DNA of 19,187 nt from Clostridia bacterium (lineage in GTDB: Bacteria; Bacillota; Clostridia; Christensenellales; QALW01). Under the pieces are notes generated by a model. That model saw only the letters and a list, made by a program, of their open reading frames with translations, was not told where the DNA came from and made no database searches. Below, piece after piece: positions 1-7,032 of this stretch. The position numbers were made by a program, and so were the translations under genes. The stretch spans positions 1-19,187 of the forward strand of contig CAAGID010000036.1 in assembly GCA_900769815.1 (NCBI GenBank), written 5' to 3'. The first letter of the stretch is position 1, and the number at the start of each line of letters is the position of its first letter.

Positions 1-116
1 AAAGAGGGAGTTTACACAGACGTAAATGACTGAATTTTGCAAGTGAATGCAACGAAGGAAATATACCCCTGCAAAGTTTTGCAGGGGTATATGTTTGTAA
101 GGGTTTGTCAGTGCTC
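1..116 (+). repeat. Dispersed structured repeat, copy A1 (5' end cut by window)
   Basis: This stretch matches 15485-15600 in the same orientation with only about five differences over some 116 nt. The differences leave the structure intact: the strong ATACCCCTGCA / TGCAGGGGTAT hairpin is kept, although its loop differs by a base substitution and one base of length. A small TTTAC...GTAAA hairpin leads into the core GTAAATGACTGA (22-33), which reads GTAAATGACCGA in the other copies. No open reading frame in it resembles a known protein. The left part of the element, about 75-80 nt in copy A2, lies outside the window. It ends directly against a perfect hairpin (116-145). A mobile or structured RNA element is an inference from the copy number, the fold and the insertion context of A2. 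Confidence 0.85.
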
Positions 117-145
117 TAAATCCCTTGCAAGTGCAAGGGATTTAG
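116..145. repeat. Perfect 13-bp hairpin abutting repeat A1
   Basis: The arms CTAAATCCCTTGC and GCAAGGGATTTAG pair perfectly around an AAGT loop, followed on the plus strand by TGTTTATC. It resembles an intrinsic terminator stem with a short T-tract. It occupies the same position relative to A1 that the tRNA-Ser terminator hairpin occupies relative to A2, so it may be the target into which A1 inserted. The matching left copy, if there is one, lies outside the window. Confidence 0.6.
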
Positions 146-172
146 TGTTTATCATTATGGTTTCACTTTCAT

Positions 173-358
173 TCAAAACGAGGTCTTATCATATTCTGCA
201 AACTGTTTTAAGTGTTTCTCTTTTAACTCCTTTAAAAGTTCAGATTCAATATCTACGTATATACAGTCTAAACAATGACCAACAACATCTAAAGATATTC
301 TATCCAAAATACATTTATCATCTTTCTGATAAACGCAAAGAAAATTTTCACAATCCAT
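173..358 (-). CDS. Small Cys-rich conserved hypothetical protein (61 aa)
   Basis: The start is the ATG at 356-358, because AAGGAG lies at the right distance upstream on the minus strand; the longer frame reaching 517 has no such site. The 61-residue product begins MDCENFLCVYQ and carries cysteines at about residues 3, 8, 17, 29 and 32, then a Lys/Glu-rich helical tail. The N-terminal C-x4-C pattern and the later C-x2-C suggest a small metal-binding or disulfide fold. It resembles short Cys-rich hypotheticals I recall from Clostridia (DUF1540-like), but I cannot assign a family firmly. Function unknown. A terminator-like hairpin at 387-411 lies just upstream of the ribosome binding site, so expression may be attenuated. 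Confidence 0.6.
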   Translation of the reverse strand: MDCENFLCVYQKDDKCILDRISLDVVGHCLDCIYVDIESELLKELKEKHLKQFAEYDKTSF

Positions 359-379
359 AATATAGCATCTCCTTAAAAT

Positions 380-411
380 AAAAAAAGTGCGACAACCAAA
401 GTTTATCGCAC
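380..411 (-). terminator. Terminator-like hairpin in the leader of the small Cys-rich gene
   Basis: Read on the minus strand, GTGCGA (406-411) pairs with TCGCAC (387-392) and is followed by a run of seven T (380-386), only about 20 nt before the start codon at 358. It could end transcription from an upstream minus-strand unit or act as an attenuator. No antiterminator partner is obvious. Confidence 0.5.
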
Positions 412-412
412 A

Positions 413-760
413 AAAAATCACAAACTCCGATGTCGCCAAACATAGATTATAGAAATTAAGCAGTGTGTGTGCACTGAAAAATACCATAACGGGAGTCTGT
501 GTTTTTATCAAACACATGTTATGATATTTTTCTCAAAAAAAATGCAAACATACACTTCCCAAAAAACAGGAAATGCCACACTACTCCTTTCTAATTATTA
601 TAAATCTACATTTGGCAAGTATTATTTACCACAAAGAAAAAAATATATCAAGAAAAAATTTAAAGGACATAGATATTCTACGTCCCTTGCCAATATAAAA
701 TTTAATACAAACTAATTATAACTCACTATATTCAATAGTGCAAAAAAACTTAAAAATCAG
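413..760. other. Intergenic stretch without a convincing gene
   Basis: The open frames here have no matching ribosome binding sites and Lys/Tyr/Ser-rich products typical of AT-rich non-coding DNA. What can be seen is several short inverted repeats: CAGTG/CACTG near 452-467, GTGTTT/AAACAC near 499-515, a minus-strand hairpin at 665-685 followed by T-rich sequence, and CACTAT/ATAGTG at 724-740. No promoter stands out. It is probably a decayed intergenic region or leader DNA for the small minus-strand gene. Confidence 0.5.
652..685 (-). terminator. Possible minus-strand terminator hairpin
   Basis: On the minus strand GGACGTAGA and TCTATGTCC pair over nine positions (one G-U) around a 3-nt loop, followed by TTTAAATTTTTTC. 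The G-U pair makes the stem complete only in minus-strand RNA, which supports that orientation. The transcript it would end is unclear; no gene lies immediately upstream on this strand before the polysaccharide export ATPase ending at 968. Confidence 0.4.
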
Positions 761-764
761 GTGC

Positions 765-932
765 ATGAGTGATTAAAGCCGAGGGAGTATTGGGGCTCCC
801 GAAATGCAACATTGCATTTTGGGGAAAAGGAAGCACAGCGTAGCCAAATAGGTTTTACACAATTTATTGTGTGAAACCGCAAAGCGTAGCTTGTGCTGAC
901 ATGGTAAATGACCGAGGTTTTATATCACTTAT
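765..932. repeat. Structured non-coding element B (multi-stem, closed by terminal stem)
   Basis: The ends pair with each other: ATGAGTGATTAAAGCC (765-780) with GGTTTTATATCACTTAT (916-932), 16 pairs with two G-U and one bulge. Inside are GGGAG/CTCCC (783-800), AAATGCAA/TTGCATTT (802-819), and AGCACA/TGTGCT (832-897) enclosing a 12-bp hairpin (851-878) flanked by two copies of GCGTAGC. Just before the closing arm is GTAAATGACCGA (904-915), identical to the core of repeat A2. There is no plausible coding frame. The fold is seen directly; whether it acts as RNA, as DNA of a mobile element, or as both is inference. It lies 35 bp beyond the 3' end of the polysaccharide export operon. Confidence 0.7.
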
Positions 933-967
933 GAACCGCAGTTTTAAGAGTTTTTTGCGCTATAATA

Positions 968-1702
968 TTACTGCGCCTTATAGGCATCGCACACCGTCTT
1001 AGTATCTCCTATCATTTTTACCCTTCCCTTTTCAAGCCATAAGCAATTTTTACAAAGGCGTTCAATCTGCTCAATGGAGTGGGAAACAATAATAACGGTT
1101 GTATCGTCGTTTATCATAGAGTTAATACGTTTTTCACACTTTTCCTGGAAACGGAAGTCACCAACGGCAAGAATTTCATCAACAATTAAAATGTCGGGGC
1201 GGGTAATTGTTGCAATGGCAAAGCCGATACGGGCAACCATACCTGAAGAATAGTTTTTCATTGGCGTATCCAAAAAGTCCTGCATTTCGGAAAATTCAAC
1301 TATCTCTTCAAACTTTTGGTCCATAAATTTTTTAGAATATCCTAAAACTGAGCCGTTAAGATAGATATTCTCCCTTGCAGTAAGATCAAAGTCAAAGCCT
1401 GCACCCAGCTCAATTAAGGGTGCGATGGTGCCCTGTGTCTCAACTGTTCCCTTTGAGGGCGTAAGTATTCCGGAAATAAGCTTAAGCATTGTGCTCTTGC
1501 CTGAACCGTTAAGACCGACAATACCAAACACGTCGCCTTTTTTTATATCAAAGGTTACACCGTTTACTGCAACAAAGTCTTCAAACATAAGTTTTTTAGT
1601 AGCAAGGCGGAGGAAATATTCTTTAAGGCTTTCAAGCTTTTCCTTGCTCATATTAAAGTGCATTTCTACATTTCTTACTTCAACTGCATTTTCTTTGTTC
1701 AT
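968..1702 (-). CDS. ABC transporter ATPase for polysaccharide/teichoic acid export (TagH/Wzt type)
   Basis: This 244-residue cytoplasmic ATPase should power export of a lipid-linked polysaccharide or wall polymer through the adjacent permease. Visible motifs are Walker A GLNGSGKST at 63-71, the signature YSSGM at 151-155, Walker B ILIVDE at 171-176, and the switch His in VSHS at about 208. The variant signature and the NVEMHFN start followed by a basic helix are typical of the TagH/RfbB/Wzt subfamily. The sequence ends soon after the nucleotide-binding domain, so it lacks the C-terminal glycan-binding domain of O9a-type Wzt, which fits a carrier without terminal-cap recognition. AAGGAG precedes the start. 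It is the last gene of a three-gene operon, 12 nt after the permease. The substrate cannot be read from the sequence. Confidence 0.93.
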   Translation of the reverse strand: MNKENAVEVRNVEMHFNMSKEKLESLKEYFLRLATKKLMFEDFVAVNGVTFDIKKGDVFGIVGLNGSGKSTMLKLISGILTPSKGTVETQGTIAPLIELGAGFDFDLTARENIYLNGSVLGYSKKFMDQKFEEIVEFSEMQDFLDTPMKNYSSGMVARIGFAIATITRPDILIVDEILAVGDFRFQEKCEKRINSMINDDTTVIIVSHSIEQIERLCKNCLWLEKGRVKMIGDTKTVCDAYKAQ

Positions 1703-1714
1703 ATAAATCGCTCC

Positions 1715-2512
1715 TTAAATATGAAGGATAAACTTCTTTTGAGCTTTTGAGAAGACAAAGGCACCAAAGAGAAGCGTACCAATAGAAATTGCGATAGTGA
1801 TAAGGTTAAAGTTAAGGTCAGGAACTTGTCCATACATAACAACGTTTCTGAAATATTCAACGTAATAATACATAGGATTGCACTTAACGATTGTCTGAAG
1901 CGTTGTATGATCCTGAAGATAATACATCGGATAAATAATGGGTGTAAGATACATCCACACCGTTAAAAGAACACCATAAAGATGCTGAATATCTCTAAAA
2001 AACACTGTTAAAGCACTTAACAAAAGACTCATACCGATATTAAATATCAGACACAATAATACCGGAACAGGTGCTAAAAATATTGTTAAACTCGTAAAGC
2101 CCTCAAATACCCCCTGAATACACATAACCGCCACAACTGCAATTAAACTGAAGGCAAAGTTGACAAGAGCAAACAAGCATTTTTCCAAGGGGAAAATATA
2201 CTTGGGCAAGTATACCTTCTTAATAAGGGGTGCTCCTTGTAAAACAGAGCTCATTGAAAGGTTAGTGGCTTCTGAAAAGAAGCTCCATATAGACCAGCCT
2301 ACGATATAGTAGGTTGAGAAATTAGGAATCTCAATTTTCAAAAGTGCACCGAAAACCTTTGAAATAACAAGCATTGTAAACAAGGGATTTAAAATACTCC
2401 ATAAAACGCCCAAAACCGAACGGCGGTATTTTAATTTAAAATCCTTGCCGGCAAGATTAAAAAGCAACGGTGAGTATTTTTTTAAATTTGTAAAGAAATT
2501 CTTTTTTTCCAT
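1715..2512 (-). CDS. ABC-2 type polysaccharide export permease (TagG/Wzm type)
   Basis: A 265-residue integral membrane protein with six predicted membrane segments. The N-terminal cytoplasmic stretch with YRRSVLGVLWSILNPL is the amphipathic gate-helix motif characteristic of TagG/RfbA/Wzm permeases of the ABC-2 family. It should form a homodimeric channel with the downstream ATPase to flip a lipid-linked polymer across the membrane. AAAGGAG lies before the ATG. It starts 11 nt after the glycosyltransferase stop and ends 12 nt before the ATPase start, so all three are surely co-transcribed. The length is normal for the family. Confidence 0.93.
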   Translation of the reverse strand: MEKKNFFTNLKKYSPLLFNLAGKDFKLKYRRSVLGVLWSILNPLFTMLVISKVFGALLKIEIPNFSTYYIVGWSIWSFFSEATNLSMSSVLQGAPLIKKVYLPKYIFPLEKCLFALVNFAFSLIAVVAVMCIQGVFEGFTSLTIFLAPVPVLLCLIFNIGMSLLLSALTVFFRDIQHLYGVLLTVWMYLTPIIYPMYYLQDHTTLQTIVKCNPMYYYVEYFRNVVMYGQVPDLNFNLITIAISIGTLLFGAFVFSKAQKKFILHI

Positions 2513-2523
2513 AAAAATCTCCT

Positions 2524-4500
2524 TTACTCGTTTTTAAACGAGAAATCTTCATGATGAAGTGACAGATGAGGATTATAATAGGGGTCACCTTTTTCAAGCT
2601 CCTTGCTCCAACGCTTCTGGAAACGGTCAATTTCCGAATTAAAGCGTTTTACTTTTTCAGGAGTATTTTCCTCTCCCCGTGACTTTGATTCATAGTGATA
2701 AAGCTCGGCGTAGGGCGTAAACACATTAAGATAGCCGGCTTTACGGATACGCATACACATATCAACGTCATTGAAGGCAACCTCAAACTTTTCGTCAATA
2801 CCGTGCATTTCTTCAAAAACGTCGGAAGACATCATAACGCAGGCAAAAGTAACTGCCGAATAGTTTTGGGCTATTGCACCTCTTGACATATATCCGTAAC
2901 TGCCACGAGGGAAGTATTTATGTGCGTGACCTGCAACACCGCCGATACCTAAAATAACACCTGCGTGCTGAATGGTATCATCAGGATAATAAAGCATCGC
3001 ACCAACTGCACCAACGTCCTTACGCTGTGCAAACATAAGCATTTCTTCAAGCCAGGAGGGCGTAATAATCTCAACATCATTATTTAAAAGCAGTACGTAA
3101 TCGCCCTCAGCCTCAGTAAAGCCAAAGTTATTGATTGCCGAATAATTAAACTTGTCCTTCCAATAAACAACCTTAATATTGGAAGCTTGCTCCTCAAGGT
3201 TTTTATAATATTCAAAAGTACTTTGCTCAGTAGAATTATTTTCTACGATAATTACCTCAAAATTCCTGTAAGTGGATTTTTCATAAATTGATTTAAGGCA
3301 GGTATCAAGAGCATCAATATTGTCCTTATTGGCAATAACTATTGAAATAAGAGGATTGCCTTCAATTTCATATTTGATGCGGTAGGTTGAAGGAATGATT
3401 CCGTCGTAAACCTTGCCTTTAAGCCCGCTTCTTTCAAGATGGTCGCTTAACGCTTTGTGTGCCGCATTTATAATATAGGGCTTTGACGTAATATCCTGAG
3501 CAGTTGAATTTTTGTGTCCTCTCCAGAAATAAAGAATTTCAGGCACGTGCACAATATTTTCTGCTTGCTCGGTAAGACGCAAGATAAGGTCATAGTCCTG
3601 AGAGCCGTCACATTCCTTTCTGAAGCCTCCCGTTTTTTTAATCAAAGACGCTTTAAATGTCGTAAGATGGCAGATATAATTATATGAACGCAAGGTATCT
3701 ATTGCGAAATCCGGCTTATAGTGAAGGTTAACTAATTTTTTCACGTTGCCGTCAAGGAAGGTTACTTCATCGGTATAGATAAAGTCGGCGTTTTTTTCGT
3801 TTATTGCCTTTACAACAAAGTAAAGTGCAGAGGGATGCAAAAGGTCATCGTGGTCAAAAAGCGAAATATAATCGCCCGTTGCAATATCAATACAAGCATT
3901 TGTATTTTCGGAAATGCCTAAATTTTTTTCAAGCTTTTTATAAACGATTCTATTGTCCTTCTTGATTTTTTCAAAAACAAACTGACCTACTTCACTATGC
4001 AAATCATCACTGCCGTCAGCAAGACAGAGTTCCCAATTTTTATAGGTCTGATTCTGCACAGACTCAATCATTTCCCTTAAAAACTTAATGGGAGTATTAT
4101 ATAAAGGCACAAGAATGCTGATTTTAGGATTATTTTCGAAAACAGTTTTTTCTTCTTCGCTTCTGCGTTTTTTTGAAATATCAAATTTGCATATTTTCCT
4201 TACCGTGTGCTTTTTTGCTTTTACAATCTTAAAAAGTGCTTTAGGGCCTTGTTTAAAAAGAATTTTCAAAGCCTTGCCTGAATATCTTATAACCTTAACT
4301 TTTTTTAATACGTCTTCAAACTGTCTTAAGGGCAAGGTAAGTTTCCACCAACCTGAATTTGCTACACCGTTATAAAGCGCGGCATACATTTCCATATCCT
4401 TTAAGGCATCACTATATAAAGAACGTAATTTTTTTACTTCTTCTTTTAATTTATCATTTTCTTTTTTTAATGCTTCTTTTGTTTTATCCGTCTGGGGCAT
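2524..4500 (-). CDS. Double-domain family 2 glycosyltransferase
   Basis: A 658-residue cytoplasmic, probably membrane-associated, enzyme with two GT-A domains in tandem. Residues 4-40 form a Lys/Glu-rich coiled coil. The first GT2 domain runs from about 125 to 335, with the sugar-nucleotide/metal motif DHDD at 216-219 and the acceptor-site QDYD at 301-304. The second runs from about 384 to 610, with NND at 473-475 and NDVD at 577-580. Both have the expected acidic residues, so both are probably active. Such fusions build rhamnan-, O-antigen- or teichoic-like chains that are then exported by TagGH/Wzm-Wzt pairs like the two genes downstream. It is the first gene of the operon and is preceded by AAGGAG and a consensus-like promoter. 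A 16-nt palindrome (2527-2542) covers its last codons. The sugar specificity is unknown. Confidence 0.9.
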   Translation of the reverse strand: MPQTDKTKEALKKENDKLKEEVKKLRSLYSDALKDMEMYAALYNGVANSGWWKLTLPLRQFEDVLKKVKVIRYSGKALKILFKQGPKALFKIVKAKKHTVRKICKFDISKKRRSEEEKTVFENNPKISILVPLYNTPIKFLREMIESVQNQTYKNWELCLADGSDDLHSEVGQFVFEKIKKDNRIVYKKLEKNLGISENTNACIDIATGDYISLFDHDDLLHPSALYFVVKAINEKNADFIYTDEVTFLDGNVKKLVNLHYKPDFAIDTLRSYNYICHLTTFKASLIKKTGGFRKECDGSQDYDLILRLTEQAENIVHVPEILYFWRGHKNSTAQDITSKPYIINAAHKALSDHLERSGLKGKVYDGIIPSTYRIKYEIEGNPLISIVIANKDNIDALDTCLKSIYEKSTYRNFEVIIVENNSTEQSTFEYYKNLEEQASNIKVVYWKDKFNYSAINNFGFTEAEGDYVLLLNNDVEIITPSWLEEMLMFAQRKDVGAVGAMLYYPDDTIQHAGVILGIGGVAGHAHKYFPRGSYGYMSRGAIAQNYSAVTFACVMMSSDVFEEMHGIDEKFEVAFNDVDMCMRIRKAGYLNVFTPYAELYHYESKSRGEENTPEKVKRFNSEIDRFQKRWSKELEKGDPYYNPHLSLHHEDFSFKNE

Positions 4501-4538
4501 AATATTTCTCCTTAATATAAATAAGCATTATCTATGTA

Positions 4539-4567
4539 ATTTTACCACAGTCTTTATAATAAGTCAA
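4539..4567 (-). promoter_or_regulatory. Promoter of the polysaccharide operon
   Basis: On the minus strand, TTGACT (4562-4567), a 17-nt spacer and TAAAAT (4539-4544) form a near-consensus housekeeping sigma site about 40 nt upstream of the glycosyltransferase ATG. It is divergent from the promoter at 4594-4622. Confidence 0.75.
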
Positions 4568-4593
4568 ATTATATCGTTTTTCACATAAAACTG

Positions 4594-4622
4594 TTGTATA
4601 AAACAAAAAAAAGTGTTATAAT
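4594..4622 (+). promoter_or_regulatory. Promoter of the DUF1846 gene
   Basis: TTGTAT (4594-4599), a 17-nt spacer and a perfect TATAAT (4617-4622) lie 32 nt upstream of the ATG at 4655. The two divergent promoters are about 27 nt apart, so a regulator binding between them could affect both operons. Confidence 0.75.
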
Positions 4623-4654
4623 ATACGAGTATTTTACAGTAAGCAGGTGAAAAT

Positions 4655-6133
4655 ATGGCTAAAATCGGCTTTGATAACGAAAAATATTTAAAATTGCAGT
4701 CACAGCACATTCAGGAGCGTATTGAAAAGTTTAACGGCAAGCTTTATCTTGAGCTTGGCGGTAAGCTCTTTGACGATTTTCACGCATCCCGCGTTCTGCC
4801 CGGTTTTGAGCCTGACAGTAAAATCAAGATGCTTCTTCATCTTAAGGACTGTGCTGAAATCGTTATTACCATAAACGCAGGCGATATTGAGCGTAATAAA
4901 ATGCGTGGCGATTTGGGTATTTCCTATGATAATGACGTTATCCGCCTTATTGACGCCTTTCGTGCTTTAGGTTTAAGCGTTTCCAGTGTTGTTATGACCT
5001 GTTATGCCGGACAGTATTCTGCCGATATTTTTAAGAAAAAGCTTACGAATTACGGCGTGAAGGTATATTTGCACTACCCCATTGTAGGATACCCCAATAA
5101 TATTCCCTTAATCGTATCCGAAGACGGCTATGGCAGAAACGAGTTTATTGAGACTACAAAGCCTCTTGTTATCGTAACTGCACCGGGTCCCGGAAGCGGT
5201 AAATTAGCCACCTGTCTTTCACAGCTTTACCACGAGAATAAACGTGGCAACAAAGCGGGCTATGCAAAGTTTGAGACCTTCCCTGTGTGGAATCTTCCAT
5301 TAAAGCATCCCGTAAACCTTGCTTATGAAGCGGCAACTGCTGATTTAAACGACCTTAATATGATCGACCCCTTCCATTTGGAGGCATACGGTCAGATGAC
5401 AGTTAACTATAACCGTGACGTTGAGGCATTTCCCCTTTTAAAGGCGATGCTTGAATCTATTTTGGGAGAAAGTCCTTATAATTCGCCTACCGATATGGGA
5501 GTTAATATGGCCGGCAACTGCATTTTCGACGATGAAGCTGTATGTGAGGCTTCAAAGGAAGAAATCGTACGCCGTTATTATAAAGTTAAATGCGATAAGG
5601 TTATGGGTCTTGTTTCCGAAAGTGCCGTAACTAAAATTGAATCCATTATGCAACAGGCAGGCGTTCTTGTTTCTGACAGAAAGGTTATTGAATACGCCCT
5701 TAATAAATCAAAAGAAGCCAATAACCACGCCGTTGCCATTGAGCTTGATGACGGCACCATAGTAACGGGCAAAACAAGTGAGCTTTTAGGCTCAGTTTCT
5801 GCCGCACTTTTAAACGCCATGAAAGTTATGGCAGGCATCGAAGACGAAGTACCCTTAATTGCGCAAAGCTTTATCGAGCCTATAGTTAAATTAAAGAGGG
5901 AAACCTTCCAATCAGCAACATCACACTTAAATTCCAATGAAATGCTTATTGCACTTTCTTCAAGCGCCGTTGTCAACCCTCAGGCTTCAACTGCATTAGA
6001 TACTATCAGAAGGCTTCGGGGTTGTGAACTTCATTCCTCGGTTATGCTTTGCTCAGCCGATGAAAAGGTTTTAAAGAAGTTAGGCGTAAATTACACCTGT
6101 GAACCTATCCCAAGAACTAAAAACTCATACTAA
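4655..6133 (+). CDS. DUF1846 (UPF0371) family protein
   Basis: A 492-residue soluble protein of the conserved DUF1846/UPF0371 family, recognised by its opening (MAKIGFDNEKYLKLQSQHI), the LYLELGGKLFDD stretch and the block around TAPGPGSGK at 175-183. The length is typical and the protein is complete. The Gly-rich GPGSGK resembles a phosphate-binding loop, which hints at nucleotide binding, but no reaction is established that I can cite. AGGTGA precedes the start and the gene has its own strong promoter. A terminator begins at its stop codon, so it is probably mainly monocistronic despite the radical SAM gene 32 nt downstream. Confidence 0.9.
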   Translation: MAKIGFDNEKYLKLQSQHIQERIEKFNGKLYLELGGKLFDDFHASRVLPGFEPDSKIKMLLHLKDCAEIVITINAGDIERNKMRGDLGISYDNDVIRLIDAFRALGLSVSSVVMTCYAGQYSADIFKKKLTNYGVKVYLHYPIVGYPNNIPLIVSEDGYGRNEFIETTKPLVIVTAPGPGSGKLATCLSQLYHENKRGNKAGYAKFETFPVWNLPLKHPVNLAYEAATADLNDLNMIDPFHLEAYGQMTVNYNRDVEAFPLLKAMLESILGESPYNSPTDMGVNMAGNCIFDDEAVCEASKEEIVRRYYKVKCDKVMGLVSESAVTKIESIMQQAGVLVSDRKVIEYALNKSKEANNHAVAIELDDGTIVTGKTSELLGSVSAALLNAMKVMAGIEDEVPLIAQSFIEPIVKLKRETFQSATSHLNSNEMLIALSSSAVVNPQASTALDTIRRLRGCELHSSVMLCSADEKVLKKLGVNYTCEPIPRTKNSY

Positions 6134-6158
6134 GACGGATTTTCTTCCGTCTTTTTTT
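6132..6158 (+). terminator. Intrinsic terminator after the DUF1846 gene
   Basis: AAGACGGA pairs with TCCGTCTT around a 6-nt loop and runs into seven T. The first arm overlaps the TAA stop codon, and the T-run ends only 7 nt before the ATG of the next gene. Confidence 0.85.
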
Positions 6159-6165
6159 AAAAGCT

Positions 6166-7029
6166 ATGAACTGTAATATCTGTCCAAGAAAATGTAATAT
6201 TGACCGCAATGTAAATACAGGCTTTTGCGGTGTAAATGAAAACTTCAAAATTGCCCGTGCGTCATTGCACTTCTGGGAAGAGCCTTGCGTTTCTCATAAA
6301 AACGGAAGCGGTACAATATTCTTTTCAGGCTGTAATATGGGTTGCGTCTTCTGTCAGAACGAAGATATTTCCCACAAAACAAAAGGCCAGTATATTTCTA
6401 AAGAAAGGCTTATTGAGATTTTTTATGAATTAAAAAATCAGGGTGCACATAATATAAATCTCGTTACACCCACCCATTACACAAAACAACTTGCCGAAAT
6501 TTTAGATAAAAGTCCCTTGCCCGTTGTATGGAATTCTTCTGCCTATGAAAATATAGAAAGCCTTAAACTTTTAAAGGGTAAGGTTCAGGTTTATCTACCT
6601 GATTTTAAGTATGCAGATGATACCGTCGCATTAAAATACTCAAAAGCGAAAGATTATGTTGAAATCGCAAAAACGGTTATACAAGAGATGTATGCACAAG
6701 TGGGCAGATATGAAATTGATAACGGGGTAATAAAAAAAGGCGTTATTATACGCCACTTAATACTTCCTGAAAATTTAGAGAACACCTATAAGGTTATTGA
6801 TTGGGTTGCATCAACCTTTAAAAAAGGCGAAGTTCTTTTTTCGCTTATGAGCCAATATACGCCCTACCGTGAGTTACCCTTTCCTGAGCTTAACCGCAGA
6901 ATTACAAAAAAAGAATATATTTTAGCCCGAAACTATATGATAAAAAAAGGACTAACCGACGGTTTCGTGCAGGAGTTATCTTCTGCAAAAGAAGAATATA
7001 CCCCCGCCTTCGATTTGACGGGAGTATGA
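6166..7029 (+). CDS. Radical SAM protein, PflX-like (COG1313)
   Basis: A 287-residue cytoplasmic iron-sulfur enzyme related to pyruvate formate-lyase activases. Its radical SAM cluster motif is CNMGCVFC at 56-63 (C-x3-C-x2-C). An N-terminal Cys-rich segment, CNICPRKC at 3-10 plus C21, is typical of COG1313/PflX proteins and may bind a second cluster or metal. The substrate is unknown; no glycyl radical enzyme is visible nearby. The start at 6166 is set by homology, since MNCNICPRKC is the usual beginning and no in-frame alternative lies just upstream. Oddly, no Shine-Dalgarno sequence precedes it: the upstream bases are the T-run of a terminator and TTAAAAGCT. It meets nnr tail to tail with only 3 nt between the stop codons and no terminator between them. 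Confidence 0.88.
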   Translation: MNCNICPRKCNIDRNVNTGFCGVNENFKIARASLHFWEEPCVSHKNGSGTIFFSGCNMGCVFCQNEDISHKTKGQYISKERLIEIFYELKNQGAHNINLVTPTHYTKQLAEILDKSPLPVVWNSSAYENIESLKLLKGKVQVYLPDFKYADDTVALKYSKAKDYVEIAKTVIQEMYAQVGRYEIDNGVIKKGVIIRHLILPENLENTYKVIDWVASTFKKGEVLFSLMSQYTPYRELPFPELNRRITKKEYILARNYMIKKGLTDGFVQELSSAKEEYTPAFDLTGV

Positions 7030-7032
7030 AAA

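Noticed and set aside
37..360. Plus-strand 107-codon open frame
   Set aside because: It runs through repeat A1, its hairpin and antisense to the Cys-rich gene; no ribosome binding site or recognisable domain.
359..517. N-terminal extension of the small Cys-rich gene
   Set aside because: The extension reads through the terminator-like hairpin, has no ribosome binding site, and the internal ATG at 356-358 has AAGGAG at the right distance.
495..580. Minus-strand mini frame of about 23 codons after AAAGGAG, GTG start
   Set aside because: The spacing to the GTG is too short, the product is unrecognisable, and such frames are expected by chance in this DNA.
467..715. Plus-strand 82-codon open frame
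   Set aside because: No ribosome binding site, a Lys/Tyr/Ser-rich product typical of AT-rich DNA, and minus-strand hairpins run through it.
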